Source of the DNA: Promerops cafer
Lineage: Eukaryota; Chordata; Aves; Passeriformes; Nectariniidae
DNA: 64,000 nt
Reading direction: 5' to 3'
Assembly (NCBI GenBank): GCA_013398275.1
Contig: VZSE01013368.1
Span: 758,236-822,235, forward strand
Position 1 is the first letter of the stretch; each line of letters begins with the position of its first letter. Shown here in pieces: positions 1 through 48,147 of the stretch. The notes beneath the pieces were generated by a model. That model was not told the DNA's origin and did no database searches. It worked only from the letters and a program-made list of their open reading frames with translations. The translations under genes were made by a program, and so were the position numbers.

Positions 1-973
1 CACCCATTTGTATCCAAATTCTATCAACTGGCTTAAGACATTTGTAGTATCATTAAGAGTTTCTATATCTAGGGAGCAGTAACTTTGTCACAGAAGCAGG
101 GCAGAAAAGAAGGGCACTGGCATATTATGCAAAAAACCATACAGTTGCCTAGCACTGTTCAGCTGATTACCACTAACATTCTGAAATGAGAATATCTGAT
201 TGTGTCATATTCTAAAGTAGTTTCAATGTTCTCCTCTAGAACTGGAGGCACAAATTTTGAGAAAACAAAACATCCATTAAGACTAGTCTACACATTTCTG
301 ACTCCAATCTTGCTTTTTTTACTGTACTAGGCAGGTTGAATTAGATCTGCTGTCATACTTCTGAGCAGCAGAAAAACCCCAGCAGACAGACTTTTTATCT
401 TCTGTGGGTTCTGGTTAGCAAAACTGAAAAGGAAAACCCTTGGCAAAAATTTGTGCTCAACTTTCCAAATGCACAATAAACTCAAGTTCATCAGAGTGGA
501 GAAAAGCTGCCTGAGAAGTTTGTCTGAACGAATCTAATTGTTGGTCTTGTCTGTAATGTGTTTGATCAAATCATTCTCTCCAATAGAAGTAAAGCAGCAA
601 CAATGTGTACATAATAAGTGATATTTTGGTGGAGAGTTGCATAAGCTAAGTGACAGATTTGTTTCATAACAGATCCCACCTGAGTCAATGAGAGAAAAAA
701 TAGCCATGACAAAGGTGATAAGCACTGATGTTCCTCTGAACAGACAGAATGTGATCTCAACCGTACTAAAAGGAAATGCCAATAAAGTGAACTGTAACCT
801 CAGCTGTTATTTGGCATCTTTACTGGGAGTCTAATTTTGAAAATGGGACATTTAAAAACGTTTTTACAGTATTATTAAAATCTAAAATGTGTGTGTGTTG
901 TCTTCCAAAGAATTTACCTTCAAATTTGTATTTTTCAAGGCTTTTATTTTCCTCATTTTCATTTCTTTAATAG
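1..973 (+). other. GABRG2: GABRG2 intron 1, 3' end only
   Basis: Non-coding sequence before the first recognisable coding exon. It ends in a T-rich tract (about 940-970) and a TAG acceptor at 971-973. No signal-peptide exon is seen here, so exon 1 and the promoter must lie upstream of the window. No other gene or repeat is recognised in this stretch. Confidence 0.85.
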
Positions 974-38054
<37,081 letters not shown>

Positions 38055-38267
38055 AAGCAGTAGGAAATCAGTGATATGAGCCTTACTCGCTGAATTTCTT
38101 AGAGAGATGGTTTCCTAAATCCACTTGAAGTATTTATGACGCGCTTTATAGTGACCTGAATTCTTTAGTGCCATGATCCCGTAAATATCAGTCATATCAT
38201 TTGTCCAAAAATTACCATCAGGTTATTGTGAATTACATGTCCATTCCACATGCCAAAATAATTTAAA

Positions 38268-38273
38268 AATAAA
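38268..38273 (+). promoter_or_regulatory. GABRG2: proximal poly(A) signal AATAAA
   Basis: First AATAAA after the stop codon, which would give a 3'UTR of about 230 nt. The downstream region is not clearly T/G-rich, so use is uncertain. Confidence 0.4.
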
Positions 38274-38607
38274 ATCATGTCAATAAGTAATATACACCTA
38301 TGCCTGCTGGAATAGAGAAAAACAGGGCAGACAGGGCAAGGGGAGCATGGCAACATCACTTAATAGTTGAGACTGTGATTCCAAACAGGAGCGAGAGAGA
38401 GGAGAACTCCCAGGTAAAGTGCTGTACAGTTTGTTAACATTGGCTATAATTATGCTATAGCTTTATTCTCTGTGGGCTTTTCTTTTTGGAAGAGTCATCT
38501 CTCACTTTGAATAGGTATTATTAAGCTAGGAAGATTAACTTCTACTCCCACCAAGATGAAAACAGACCTTTCCCTTTGCCATCCCTTTAAGAGCACATGT
38601 ACAATGC

Positions 38608-38615
38608 TGTAAATA
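38608..38615 (+). promoter_or_regulatory. GABRG2: Pumilio element TGTAAATA
   Basis: Exact match to UGUANAUA in the 3'UTR sense strand, one of three. Confidence 0.5.
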
Positions 38616-38668
38616 TTTCAATACCTTATAGTACATAAAGCCTAGTGCATGCATCTTTCGGGGGCCAA

Positions 38669-38674
38669 AATAAA
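38669..38674 (+). promoter_or_regulatory. GABRG2: internal poly(A) signal AATAAA
   Basis: A TTTTGT and TGTGTCT stretch follows within 25-45 nt, so a site of about 630 nt 3'UTR is plausible. Confidence 0.4.
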
Positions 38675-39182
38675 TGAAAAAAGGTACCATAAAGTTTTGT
38701 CTTTTATTTTGTGTCTCTGGATGTGCTATTGTAATTGAAATGTGGACAAACCTAATTTTCTTTTTTCTTGAAAAATTGCCCCTCTCCCTCATGCATGGAA
38801 GATCCAAGCAGACAGCACTGTCATGCAAGATATTAGAGAAGCCTTAAGGATTCAACTAAACATATAGACAAATCTGTATGGCCAATATAATAGCTCATGA
38901 AGTGTAATGTATGTGTCCTCTGCAGTTGTAGCCTTCATTTCCCACTGATAATGTTGCTATATTTCAACTGAATCTCCAGTAATTATACATTGCAAGATCA
39001 GCTTCCGAGTTTAATTCATGTGCTTCTATTGTTCTTTTCCCATGTTAAGCTCCACTTTTTTCCTTACACAAGTGTTTGTGGGGGTCTTTTATTCTTTAAT
39101 CCAGTGCAGGAAATAGCTTTTATTCTAGACATTATTTTTACATAAGAACTTCAAATTAGTTTTGAAACATTGGTCCTTCTAT

Positions 39183-39190
39183 TGTATATA
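39183..39190 (+). promoter_or_regulatory. GABRG2: Pumilio element TGTATATA
   Basis: Exact match to UGUANAUA, followed by a short CA run, in the distal half of the 3'UTR. Confidence 0.5.
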
Positions 39191-39320
39191 CACACACAAT
39201 TCTCTGCCCATTCATGTCCCTGATCAGCAATAGTTGTTGTCAGTGCTGCTTTCACTCAGTGAGTACCTTTACTAAAACAAACCTTTACCATGGCTAGCAG
39301 AGTTTATAGATAGCCTTCAA

Positions 39321-39326
39321 AATAAA
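39321..39326 (+). promoter_or_regulatory. GABRG2: internal poly(A) signal AATAAA
   Basis: An AATAAA hexamer in the 3'UTR with weak downstream context. A further one is at 39672-39677. Confidence 0.3.
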
Positions 39327-39410
39327 AGGGAACAGAGGGTGTCTCGGCTACTAAATCACATGTATGCAGATATGTATGTATTTAAAACCTTCAACCCACC
39401 TGGGTGAACC

Positions 39411-39431
39411 CTGAAAACCACTGGTTTTCAG
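39411..39431 (+). other. GABRG2: 3'UTR hairpin
   Basis: The arm CTGAAAACCA is followed, after one base, by its exact reverse complement. In RNA this gives a stem of about 9 bp with a 3-nt loop, 38 nt before the third Pumilio element. Confidence 0.7.
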
Positions 39432-39468
39432 AACCTGTACAATGCTCAATTATGCAACCTTAAGCACA

Positions 39469-39476
39469 TGTAAATA
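39469..39476 (+). promoter_or_regulatory. GABRG2: Pumilio element TGTAAATA
   Basis: Third exact UGUANAUA match in the 3'UTR. Confidence 0.5.
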
Positions 39477-39561
39477 TGACTGATGGTTGGTTTTTTTAAT
39501 TGTCAAAAGGTGCAAAATGCCACTTCCAGAAAAGTGGGCTTGCAGCTTGAAAAGGGAGACC

Positions 39562-39614
39562 TATAAAAAACTTATCACTACAGAATCACCTTATAAAACT
39601 TATCACTACAGAAC
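39562..39614 (+). repeat. imperfect tandem duplication, about 28 bp
   Basis: The word CTTATCACTACAGAA occurs at 39571 and again at 39599, each preceded by TATAAAA. The two copies differ by small indels. It lies in the distal 3'UTR. Confidence 0.75.
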
Positions 39615-39743
39615 TGTTATTAATTGAAATGGAGGAAAAGGAAAGTTTTCCTGTGTTTGTATAGTTTTGGAAATAAAAATGTATAAAAAAGGAATATCTC
39701 TTGATCATCAATGCTCCTAGCCCAATGTATTGGAAAACATTTT

Positions 39744-39783
39744 AATAAAGGAATTGCACACACCTGTGGACTTTTTCAATAAA
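39744..39783 (+). terminator. GABRG2: distal poly(A) signals of GABRG2
   Basis: Two AATAAA hexamers, at 39744-39749 and 39778-39783. A T/G-rich stretch (about 39802-39830) follows the second at the expected distance, so cleavage near 39795-39805 is likely. This would be the main end of the transcript. Confidence 0.7.
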
Positions 39784-39805
39784 ACTGCTGCACTCAACTC
39801 CATTT

Positions 39806-42800
39806 TTTCTGTGATGAGTTTGTTAAAAGCATGCTTTGAGAGCTAGACTGCTTGACTGGTTGGATTCATCAGCTGCCTAAATACAAGTGATTGTAATCCT
39901 TATAAACCTCTGCATTGTCTAATTTTGTAGTCAAATGGCTCACACACCTTAAAGAATGGAGAATAACTCTTTTGAAGGTTCTTATTCTAAAAAAACCAAA
40001 CCACAACACTGAATTAGAAGTACTCTGAAGAGAAATAACTTTCCTTTATCTACTTAGAGAATCTCCACTATCTGAATGAGTGTCAATCACTTTTCACACA
40101 GAGGAAGGTGTTTCAACTGATACCACACTGATCTCTAATTTTTTTTCCCAGTAGTCAGTGATTTAAGAGCTTTCTTTTCTTTTCTTGCAATTAATAAGAG
40201 TGACTGAAGTTATACATTTAAAGTTTTAATTTTTCCTGCTCCCATATAGGTTTTATATATATATCACTATGAAACTCAGCCCAAAGCAGCCCTTTAATGC
40301 CCTCAGTCCAAGTGCATTTTGGTTAATTAATGCCCTCAGTCCAAGTGCATTTTGGTTAACATACACAATTATTTTTTTGTCATGATCTGTGCAATTAATG
40401 TGACACTAAGCACTTAACCCGAGTTCAGCCATCAGCTTACCTGTGCCTAAGAAAACCTGCAGTACTGATGAATCAGATGCAATAATGAGGAGCAAATGAT
40501 CTGATCCCTCACTTGTGAAAGTTTGGCTTCTCCTTCCAGCAAGGGAGGAGTTAAGAACTGATATATCCCCACCTCAATAATGCAAACCACACAAACTGGA
40601 AAAGTGTGCCACATCTGCCCTAAGGACGTGAATGAACTTTTCTCACCACGTATCATGACACAAAGTAAAGGAATAAGACCCTAATCAGTCATTACCCAAA
40701 ACCTTGTTCCTGCCACACTTCCTGAGGGGATTTGTGATTTCCTTCTCGGGAAAATGGAGGAAATTCAGAATGATGGTTCATGGAGAAATGCAAAATTCCC
40801 AGTAAGAAATTGACACCCAAGTGCAATCTAGTGCTAACTAAGTGTTCCTCTAACAGGATTATTTTAGCTCTTCAGTACAGAAACAAACCTTTGTGTTGTA
40901 AAGCCAGATTGCCACCACGGTAAACAAAACAGTAGGCAAAATAACATTTGGGAGTGATGAGTGCTATTATTCAGAAGAAAACTGCCCAGAAACCTATCTA
41001 TATAGACACGTTCATGTATACATATTATAGAAAACATTATGCTAATATATACATTATACATACTAACTCTCCCAGTTGTATTCCAGGGAAGAAACTCACT
41101 CCTGATGCACCAGGCTTGCTGAGATGTTTTCAAGCTCATCACACTGCAAATAAATATTACTGCTCTGGGATGTCTGAGGGTGTTCAGATTGGCATTGGAA
41201 GTTTTATCAAGTATACTCTAGTGGCATAATTATTTACTTGCTATTTACATTCCAAGAACATGTAATATCCTGGCTGAGACAAGACACTGTTGTCCCAAGG
41301 ATTACACCAAAACAGGGCACCTTCAAAGCATTTATAAATCCTTATACATTTATAGCATTTACAAACCCAGATTGTAAATAAAGAATTGGTATTCAGGGAG
41401 ATCATGTGACTCAACAATAGTTCTCCTATTTTTTATGTTAGCCAGCCACAAAAATTCATATTTTGCCGAGCAAGTATGGAATAATTTTAGCCTCTGTACA
41501 ACAAAAAAAAATGCTAAAGATACACACACACTAAAAGGGGAAAATAATCAAGGAGTCTCTTTTAAAATCCACTCACTCTCATTTCTACCTCATTTTACCA
41601 CAGTTACATAAATCTGTGACATGGTTGGACTGGCCCAATAACAATGTGTGTCAGTTTCAATGACACAGCTATTGCAACAACTATTGGAGATCCAAATATT
41701 TAGACCTCCTTCCACCTGTGCCCCAACAGCCCTTCAGTAGTAAAACATAGAAAAAGAAAAAAGTATACTTATAAAATAATTAGGCATGTGAATAAAGTCA
41801 GAAAAGCAACAAGAAAGCTCTGTTAACTGCACAAATTTTAGTGGATAGCATTGTTTTATATGGAGCAAAAAAATTTTGGAAAATACACTTTTGGATTATC
41901 TGCCTTACCACCAAACCTGGGTTTTGTGGGACCACGGTATAGATGAGCTGCAAAAAAGGCTTGGAAGACAATAAGCAAGAACTTTTCCAGGTTTGATGAA
42001 GAGCTTCTCATGCTTCAGAGAAAAGACAGGACAATGGGAAAAAAAGAATTTGTGAGAGAATCTGGTAGTTAAGGAGAGAAACTGAGGCTTGGATATGACA
42101 CAGAGGCTGAAGTCAATATTAAGCTGATCTGCCCTATCCAGGCTGCAGCTGACAACTGAATTAGACAAGCAAGCAACAGAATTTGTACATTAATGGATTA
42201 AAGTGGCAGCCCAGAACAACAAGCTAAGAAGGTAAATTAGAGGCAGAATGACCTACAGAAAATAATTTTCAAGGCTAAAATAATGAAGGTTGCACTTCTC
42301 TGAACTTTTAATAGAGCACCTTTGGGACTCAGGCTTCATCTACATGCATGAAGGCTCAGATTTTAGTGATGCCAGGGTAGAAAGTTAATGTTATTTGGAA
42401 AATTAATAGCTACAAGATGAGGTCTTCATGAAAAATAAAGTCTGTTCATGGGCTTCTGCAGCTGAGGGACTAAAGCCTGTTATTTTAAACTAAGGGATCA
42501 TCCAAGGCAGAACCTAGAAGTAAGAGTGAAGAAAAGAAGAAAAGTACAATATGAAGAATCCGTCTAAATGCAACCTAATTGCAGCCCAGGGGACAGAAAA
42601 CCACTTTAAAAAGCAAGTGTTGTCTTTCAAACAAAATTTCAGTCACTTTGGTGAGAATTTAATTAAATCTTATGAAAAGCTTCACAGATAAATTCGTTTA
42701 TTATACCCATGAGAGATCTATTGTTCCATTTATAAAAATTAAAAGCCAGTGCACTTTCCCCTCCTTATTTAGAAGGATTCTGTAGATGAAAAGATTTAGG

Positions 42801-44114
42801 CTTCCTACTTCCACATTACTGTGGGGCTTTTGTTTAAAGACAAGATTTAAAATGAAAAACATACCTGTTGAATACGTAAAAGAAAGCTCATGACCTTTAA
42901 AAAATCTTGAAGAACAGACATGAGCTAAAAGCTTGCTTATAAGTCAGCAAACACATTTGAATAACGCATTCCAGAATGTCAAATTACTTCACAAAAATAT
43001 ATTAAAAAGGTTGTCTTTCTTGTAGGAAAAACACCCAGACCACAGTATGTTAGTCTGGATAAGACAGTCTCATTTGTATTCAGATAAAATTCATATTGAT
43101 TATCAAAATGAGAAAAGGGAAAACAAGAAACAAGAAAATATTAATGTACCTTTAATTCGGCCAGTATGAAAAACATTAGAAATATTGATCTTTCCACCAG
43201 AAACATGCTTTTTAATACTGGCATATTGAAACCTATATCTGATGAGATTTAATCTGACATCACTCTTTAGAATTTTCTATTATATGCTATAAGCCTAACT
43301 ATATATTTAGTTATTTTGCTGTGAGGAGCCTAATCTTAATTTACCCATAGAAAAAGAAGGAACAAACCCAAAACCCCACAAAAAAGCCACCAACCTTCCC
43401 CAAAAGTTTCCAAATCAAGACTTCTCATGTCTTTCCTAAAATGAAACCCAAGCACAGAGATATCCACACAGCTAATACATTTACAAGATGTTTATAAAAA
43501 TAGCATATCAGGTTATAAAGTGCTTGCATATCAGGCAGACCTGCTAGAGAGGATTTAGCATAGCTGGATACTTTGCTGTATTAAAGAACAAAAAAACCCA
43601 ATGTAAATTTACCATGCTTTTACTAAGATTAAAAAAAGTCTCCATGTTTGTATTGACAAAACAATGCATATCCATAAACTCTCAGAATTCATTTCAGTGC
43701 TTCCCTTAGAGGGGAATAACTAGACAGCTGGTTTTACCATTTCTACAATCTCACAAACCTATTCTGATTTCAAAAGCTTTTCTTCTTCTCATTCTTGTTC
43801 TACTTATATCAGAGCTCTTTAATCTGCTGCCACAGTGAGATTTCTTACAGAAGAGAGCACTTTCCTTGTGCTCTTTCCAATTCCTTTGCCCTCAGTTACA
43901 TTCCCTGAATTTGATGGCTTCCTGCTGATTTAGCATTTCTGGATCTTTCTTGCACAAATGCTTCTGTCCCCAAAATCACCACCCCACAGTTTCATCTAAA
44001 TCGGTGATTCCATTTCAACCCTGAAAAATTATTGCAATTTGAAAACTATTATTTCTAAACAAGCTATACATGAAATCATAAAGTTAATGGACTTGATATC
44101 AGGAACCAAAAAAC
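39806..44114. other. intergenic sequence downstream of GABRG2
   Basis: AT-rich DNA without a supported gene. It contains the 33-bp tandem duplication at 40294-40359, short TA runs near 40255, and an A/C-rich patch near 43350-43400. Short open frames here have no family features. Confidence 0.75.
40294..40359. repeat. perfect tandem duplication, 2 x 33 bp
   Basis: Copies at 40294-40326 and 40327-40359 are identical. Each begins TTAATGCCCTCAGTCC and ends TTTTGGTTAA. The identity implies a recent slippage or duplication event, possibly still variable in copy number. Confidence 0.95.
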
Positions 44115-44973
44115 TGGCGAGACAGACCAATTGCTAGCTTCAAGCTCACCTTTATTTTGCTTGCTTTCAGGAGCGTTGCGGTGCGCCTGCCGCTTCTGGC
44201 CCAGCCTGCGGTGGGTGTGGGGGCAACACCCCCCTGGGTCCCAAAGGGGCTCTCGGGGGAACCTCTGGTCCCGGGAGCACGGCGGCGTTCCGGTGGGTTT
44301 GGTGTAAATAATAACAGGAGAGACGGGTGCAGTTGGAGGGGAAGAACTTAAGATTTAATGAGAAATTAAATAAAAGGCACACGAGGGTGCAACGGAAAAC
44401 ATACAACTAAAGAGCTGCTCCAAAAGAACCCCACAACAACCCCCAACACACACACCCACACTGTGGCGGGGCACACACTTATACAGGATTGGTTGGAATG
44501 TTCCAGAAGGGTTCCAGCCAATCACAGGATGATGCTCAGTCCTTATCTACACAGCCACTCCCAGCCAGTCCCATAGTCCTTTACAGGTCCTTAATGTCCT
44601 CACCATAACTCAAGAGATGCTGTTCACTGTGGCTCCTTGCCCTCCGTAGCTCAACCCTGATGGCACTCGTGGCTATCTTGCAGTCCAATGACTGTGGACA
44701 ATTCAGTCTGTCCCCACTGGGACAGTCTCACCACAGGGAGAGCTGATGCCAGCTCATGTTAAGGCCCATCCCTCTGTGCTGAATTGCTCAGGGAGTGCCC
44801 ACCCTGGCACCATCTGCAGACCCTGACAATGTTCAGGTGTGGTGTAAATCTCACTCCAACCATACCCTCCCCATACAGGAGCTGTCCTGCTGGCCTCAAG
44901 CACCTGAGGATACTGCCTAGAGCAGCTGAAGCTCGTCAAGTATTTCTGGAAAGCAAAGACAATGGTCATGCCA
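44115..44973 (-). mobile_element. LTR-like retroviral element, probably solo, - strand
   Basis: A CpG-rich insertion, densest at 44165-44395, in AT-rich DNA. Read on the - strand it has a CCAAT box (about 44488-44492), a TATA-like GTATAAG (44478-44484) and a late AATAAA (+ strand TTTATT at 44151-44156), the order of U3-R-U5. Candidate ends are TGGC at the start and GCCA at the end, flanked by AAAC on both sides (44111-44114 and 44974-44977), a possible 4-bp target duplication. The left-hand U3 boundary is uncertain; another TG start would be at about 44735. No gag, pol or env reading frame is adjacent, so it is a solo LTR or LTR remnant. Little CpG decay suggests a young insertion. The family cannot be named without a repeat library. 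Confidence 0.6.
44478..44492 (-). promoter_or_regulatory. LTR CCAAT and TATA-like promoter boxes
   Basis: On the - strand CCAATC is followed four bases later by GTATAAG. Transcription would run toward lower coordinates, that is, toward the 3' end of GABRG2 and antisense to it. The spacing between the boxes is shorter than usual, so promoter activity is uncertain. Confidence 0.45.
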
Positions 44974-47900
44974 AAACAGATGTCATTAATTCTGTCAGAC
45001 CTCAGGTAACAGTTCCCTACATTTTTGGCTGGTTCCAGTAGCTTTGCCAGTGTCTTAGGAGTCTTCAGCAGTTCTGTTGGAGAATTATACACTGGCCAAT
45101 CTACCCTGGATGGCCCATGGGAGATTCTCAGTGTCAAAGAATCACAGGAAGAGACTTTAGGGGCATGAGAGAAGGTAGTTTACTATATGTTATGTTTGAA
45201 TTAAGATAAAACATTTGTTCTTCAGCTCAAATATTTGGCAAATAGAAGCAGTAAGTTTAAAAAATGAAAGCACTCCACAAAATGAAACTGCAGCAAAACC
45301 CACTTAATAAATGGTCATGTAGTTATAAAAGAGTTTTTTCCCCCTTTTCATTTCTGCAGATTGTTTTGCAAATACACGACAGCAAAAAGAAAAAAAAAAA
45401 CAACCAAGATTTATGAAAACAAACTATAAATAATTTTAAGTACACCTCTAATTGTGATTTGTTAAAATAATTTGTTTACTTCTAAATTTACTGTAGAAAC
45501 ATTTTAAATCAGGCTTTGTTACAAAGGGGAAGAGAGAGTGTGACTGTATTTGTTATGCTTCCATCCAAGTCCTACAGAGCATTTACACAGACAGAACACC
45601 TCATGGGTGGTTACCCAGAGAGAATGTCACATGGGAAACACATGAGCTCGAGCTGCAAATCTATCTAAAATCTGTAAAACAGAAAGAAATTATGCTAAAA
45701 AAACCACCTTGCAAACTCTTAGTACACTTGAAGGGATTTGGTTCAAACCACTCTGCATGATCTGCCATAACTGATGAGAAATTCCTATATTTGAAGAGTC
45801 ATCTCATTCTAGTATATTTGTTTGTGGTTTAATAAAATAACATTTCTAGGCACTGGAAACCTTTTCTGTCCTTTGCAGCACGCACTTTCAAGAAGAGGTA
45901 GGGCAGTTCCTCCTTCCAGCTGTTGTCAACCTCATACCCAGCACTTGCGTGCGAAGCAACAAATCTGAGTCCCAAATACATCTGAAAGTAGGACTGAACA
46001 GAACGCAAAATAATTTGAGATTTTTTTAACCAAAATCATGGCTTCCTTCCAAAACCCTCTAAAGAGCCTTCTCACCTGCCCTTGAAGGAATTGGGTGCTG
46101 CAGCCTGTTCAAGCTGGGAGGTCTCACCCACTGCCTGAGTTATCACTTGAGTGCTACTGGAGCCTCCTCCCTCCTCTCTTCTGGCCCAGAGTCCTAAACC
46201 TGCACTAACACAAGTCCTGAGCAGCATGAGAAAGGACCGTGTGGCAAAGATAATATGATTTGAAAGGCTCAGCATCAATGATAAACAGGAAAATTTATTA
46301 GCAATTCAGTGTTATTATTTTGTAGTAGTTAACCATAAAGAGATGTTTCCACATGTAATTTTTAAGAACCATAAGTTTTTATTCTTTTCTCTACATCACT
46401 TCTGACTGTTTCCTTTAGCATTGGTATCAGCAGTTGGGACCAAATATTGCCCAAGTGTAAATGATACATCTCTTCCATAATTGCATAACTTAGAGCTATT
46501 GAGAAGTGAACAAAACTACAGGATGCCTGTCTGGTAAAGCAGTCAAGTGGTTGGCCCTGTTCAAAATCTCTGGAATTTGAAAATAATCTGATTCACTTTT
46601 TTTTTTCTCTGTTGGCAATTTTGTCCTTACAGGGAATTTAAAGATAAAACAGGTAATTTAAGAACAAAATCCATCCCAAACCTGAAATAAGATTTGCTAT
46701 GGTAATATTTCCTAGGGGATAAGCTGAATACAAGCTCATTGCATGAACATGCATTTTAGTCTCCAGAGGATGTTTTTCCTACCTGTACCAAGGGGAAGAG
46801 CCAATAATGCTGAGTTAATGCAGACACACGGGTTTTGATTAGGTAAACAGGCTGAAGTTCATATCCATGTACATCTGAGATAATTGCAGAAATTCTTCTG
46901 GGGATTTTGCCACATAAATGCTAAGTACCCTGATATTGCACCTTCTACCTTCCCTCCCACTCTCCCTGGCATCCAGGCACAGAAGAAATGAGATCTCAGT
47001 ACTCTTGAGTTTGTACATGGTGGAAAGGAAAAGTACAAGGAGAGAAGATGCTCCTTTTCAAAGATGCCCTTATTTTACCCTGTCATCCAAAACAACCCTG
47101 AAAAATTCCCACAGAACTAAAAAGTAGTATTTTGGAGGAAGATTTAAAAAATAAAAACTCTAAATTAGCTTTGCAATAAACTTTTCTAGGTAAAGAAAGA
47201 GATAGGTATTGGCAGCTTATATTCTGTTCTCTATTTGTCTTTCTAAACATCTCAGAAAAATTCAGACCATAGTAATTTAGTGAATTAATGTTGATAAACT
47301 AAGACCACCATGACCATTCCTGTAAGAAGTACTACCAGATCCCCACATCATTTGGTTACTAATACAATTAAATAATTTTATCCTATCTGAATCATTTATC
47401 ACAGTTCCAACAAATGGATTGACATTCTGATGTTGCCTAGAAAATTTATTCAATGAACATTTTGAAACAGAACAGGAAAGTACCACTTTCTCAGGTTTAA
47501 TAATGAAAATCTTACTAACTTGAAAAGTTCTGTTTAATTCATAGGTAGTAGGCAAAATATTAATCAGAATGCTAATCAAAATCAATCATGCCACAGTAGA
47601 ACAGAATGCATTTTATTCTAAACAGCAACAGTTTCTAAAGATGTTCTGCAATTATTGTGGGTTATGAGGAACATGCTTTTCAAAAAGTTAAAATATAAAA
47701 GGAGTACTTTACTTATTAAGAAAAAATTAAAATAATTACATAGAAAATCAAAGTGAAAAGAAAGCAGTCAAAAGAACTATATCCCTGAAAATATGGTAAA
47801 ATAATGGAAACCATAAATTAAAAACTGATTAGACATATTTTAAGAATTAACATGCTTTGCACTTTTCCACTATTTTGGAATACATTATTATTCAAAAATC

Positions 47901-48132
47901 AGAACCATTGGAGAGTTATGTCACAGTTAGCAATGTATACATCCCACCTGAAAGTAAAGTTACTATCTGTAATTAGCTCTGTAGATCTTCATTTTTATTG
48001 TTTCCTCTTGTTCAGCACAAGATACCAATTTTCTTTCAAAAGGCTTCTTTGTACGATTTTTTTTTAAAATTTAAATCCCTGTCCTTAATATATTTAGACA
48101 ATCAAAACCTAGGGAGAGAAGTTAGATCACCC

Positions 48133-48147
48133 AAAAAAAAAAAAAAA
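48133..48147 (+). repeat. poly-A run, 15 nt
   Basis: Homopolymer; no clear retrocopy upstream of it. Confidence 0.8.

Larger units (their letters stand above)
38055..39805 (+). other. GABRG2: GABRG2 3'UTR (inferred extent)
   Basis: Sequence after the stop codon up to about 20 nt beyond the last strong poly(A) signal. The end is inferred from the paired AATAAA signals at 39744 and 39778 and a following T/G-rich stretch. It contains three UGUANAUA elements, a 9-10 bp hairpin at 39411-39431 and a 28-nt imperfect tandem duplication at 39562-39614. No open frame of note. Confidence 0.7.

Noticed and set aside
44167..44406. Pro/Ala-rich - strand open frame
   Set aside because: It lies within the CpG-rich part of the LTR-like element and its composition follows from that DNA.
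44754..45137. 127-codon - strand open frame overlapping the LTR edge
   Set aside because: It runs across the likely LTR boundary into flanking DNA and shows no gag, pol or env motif.
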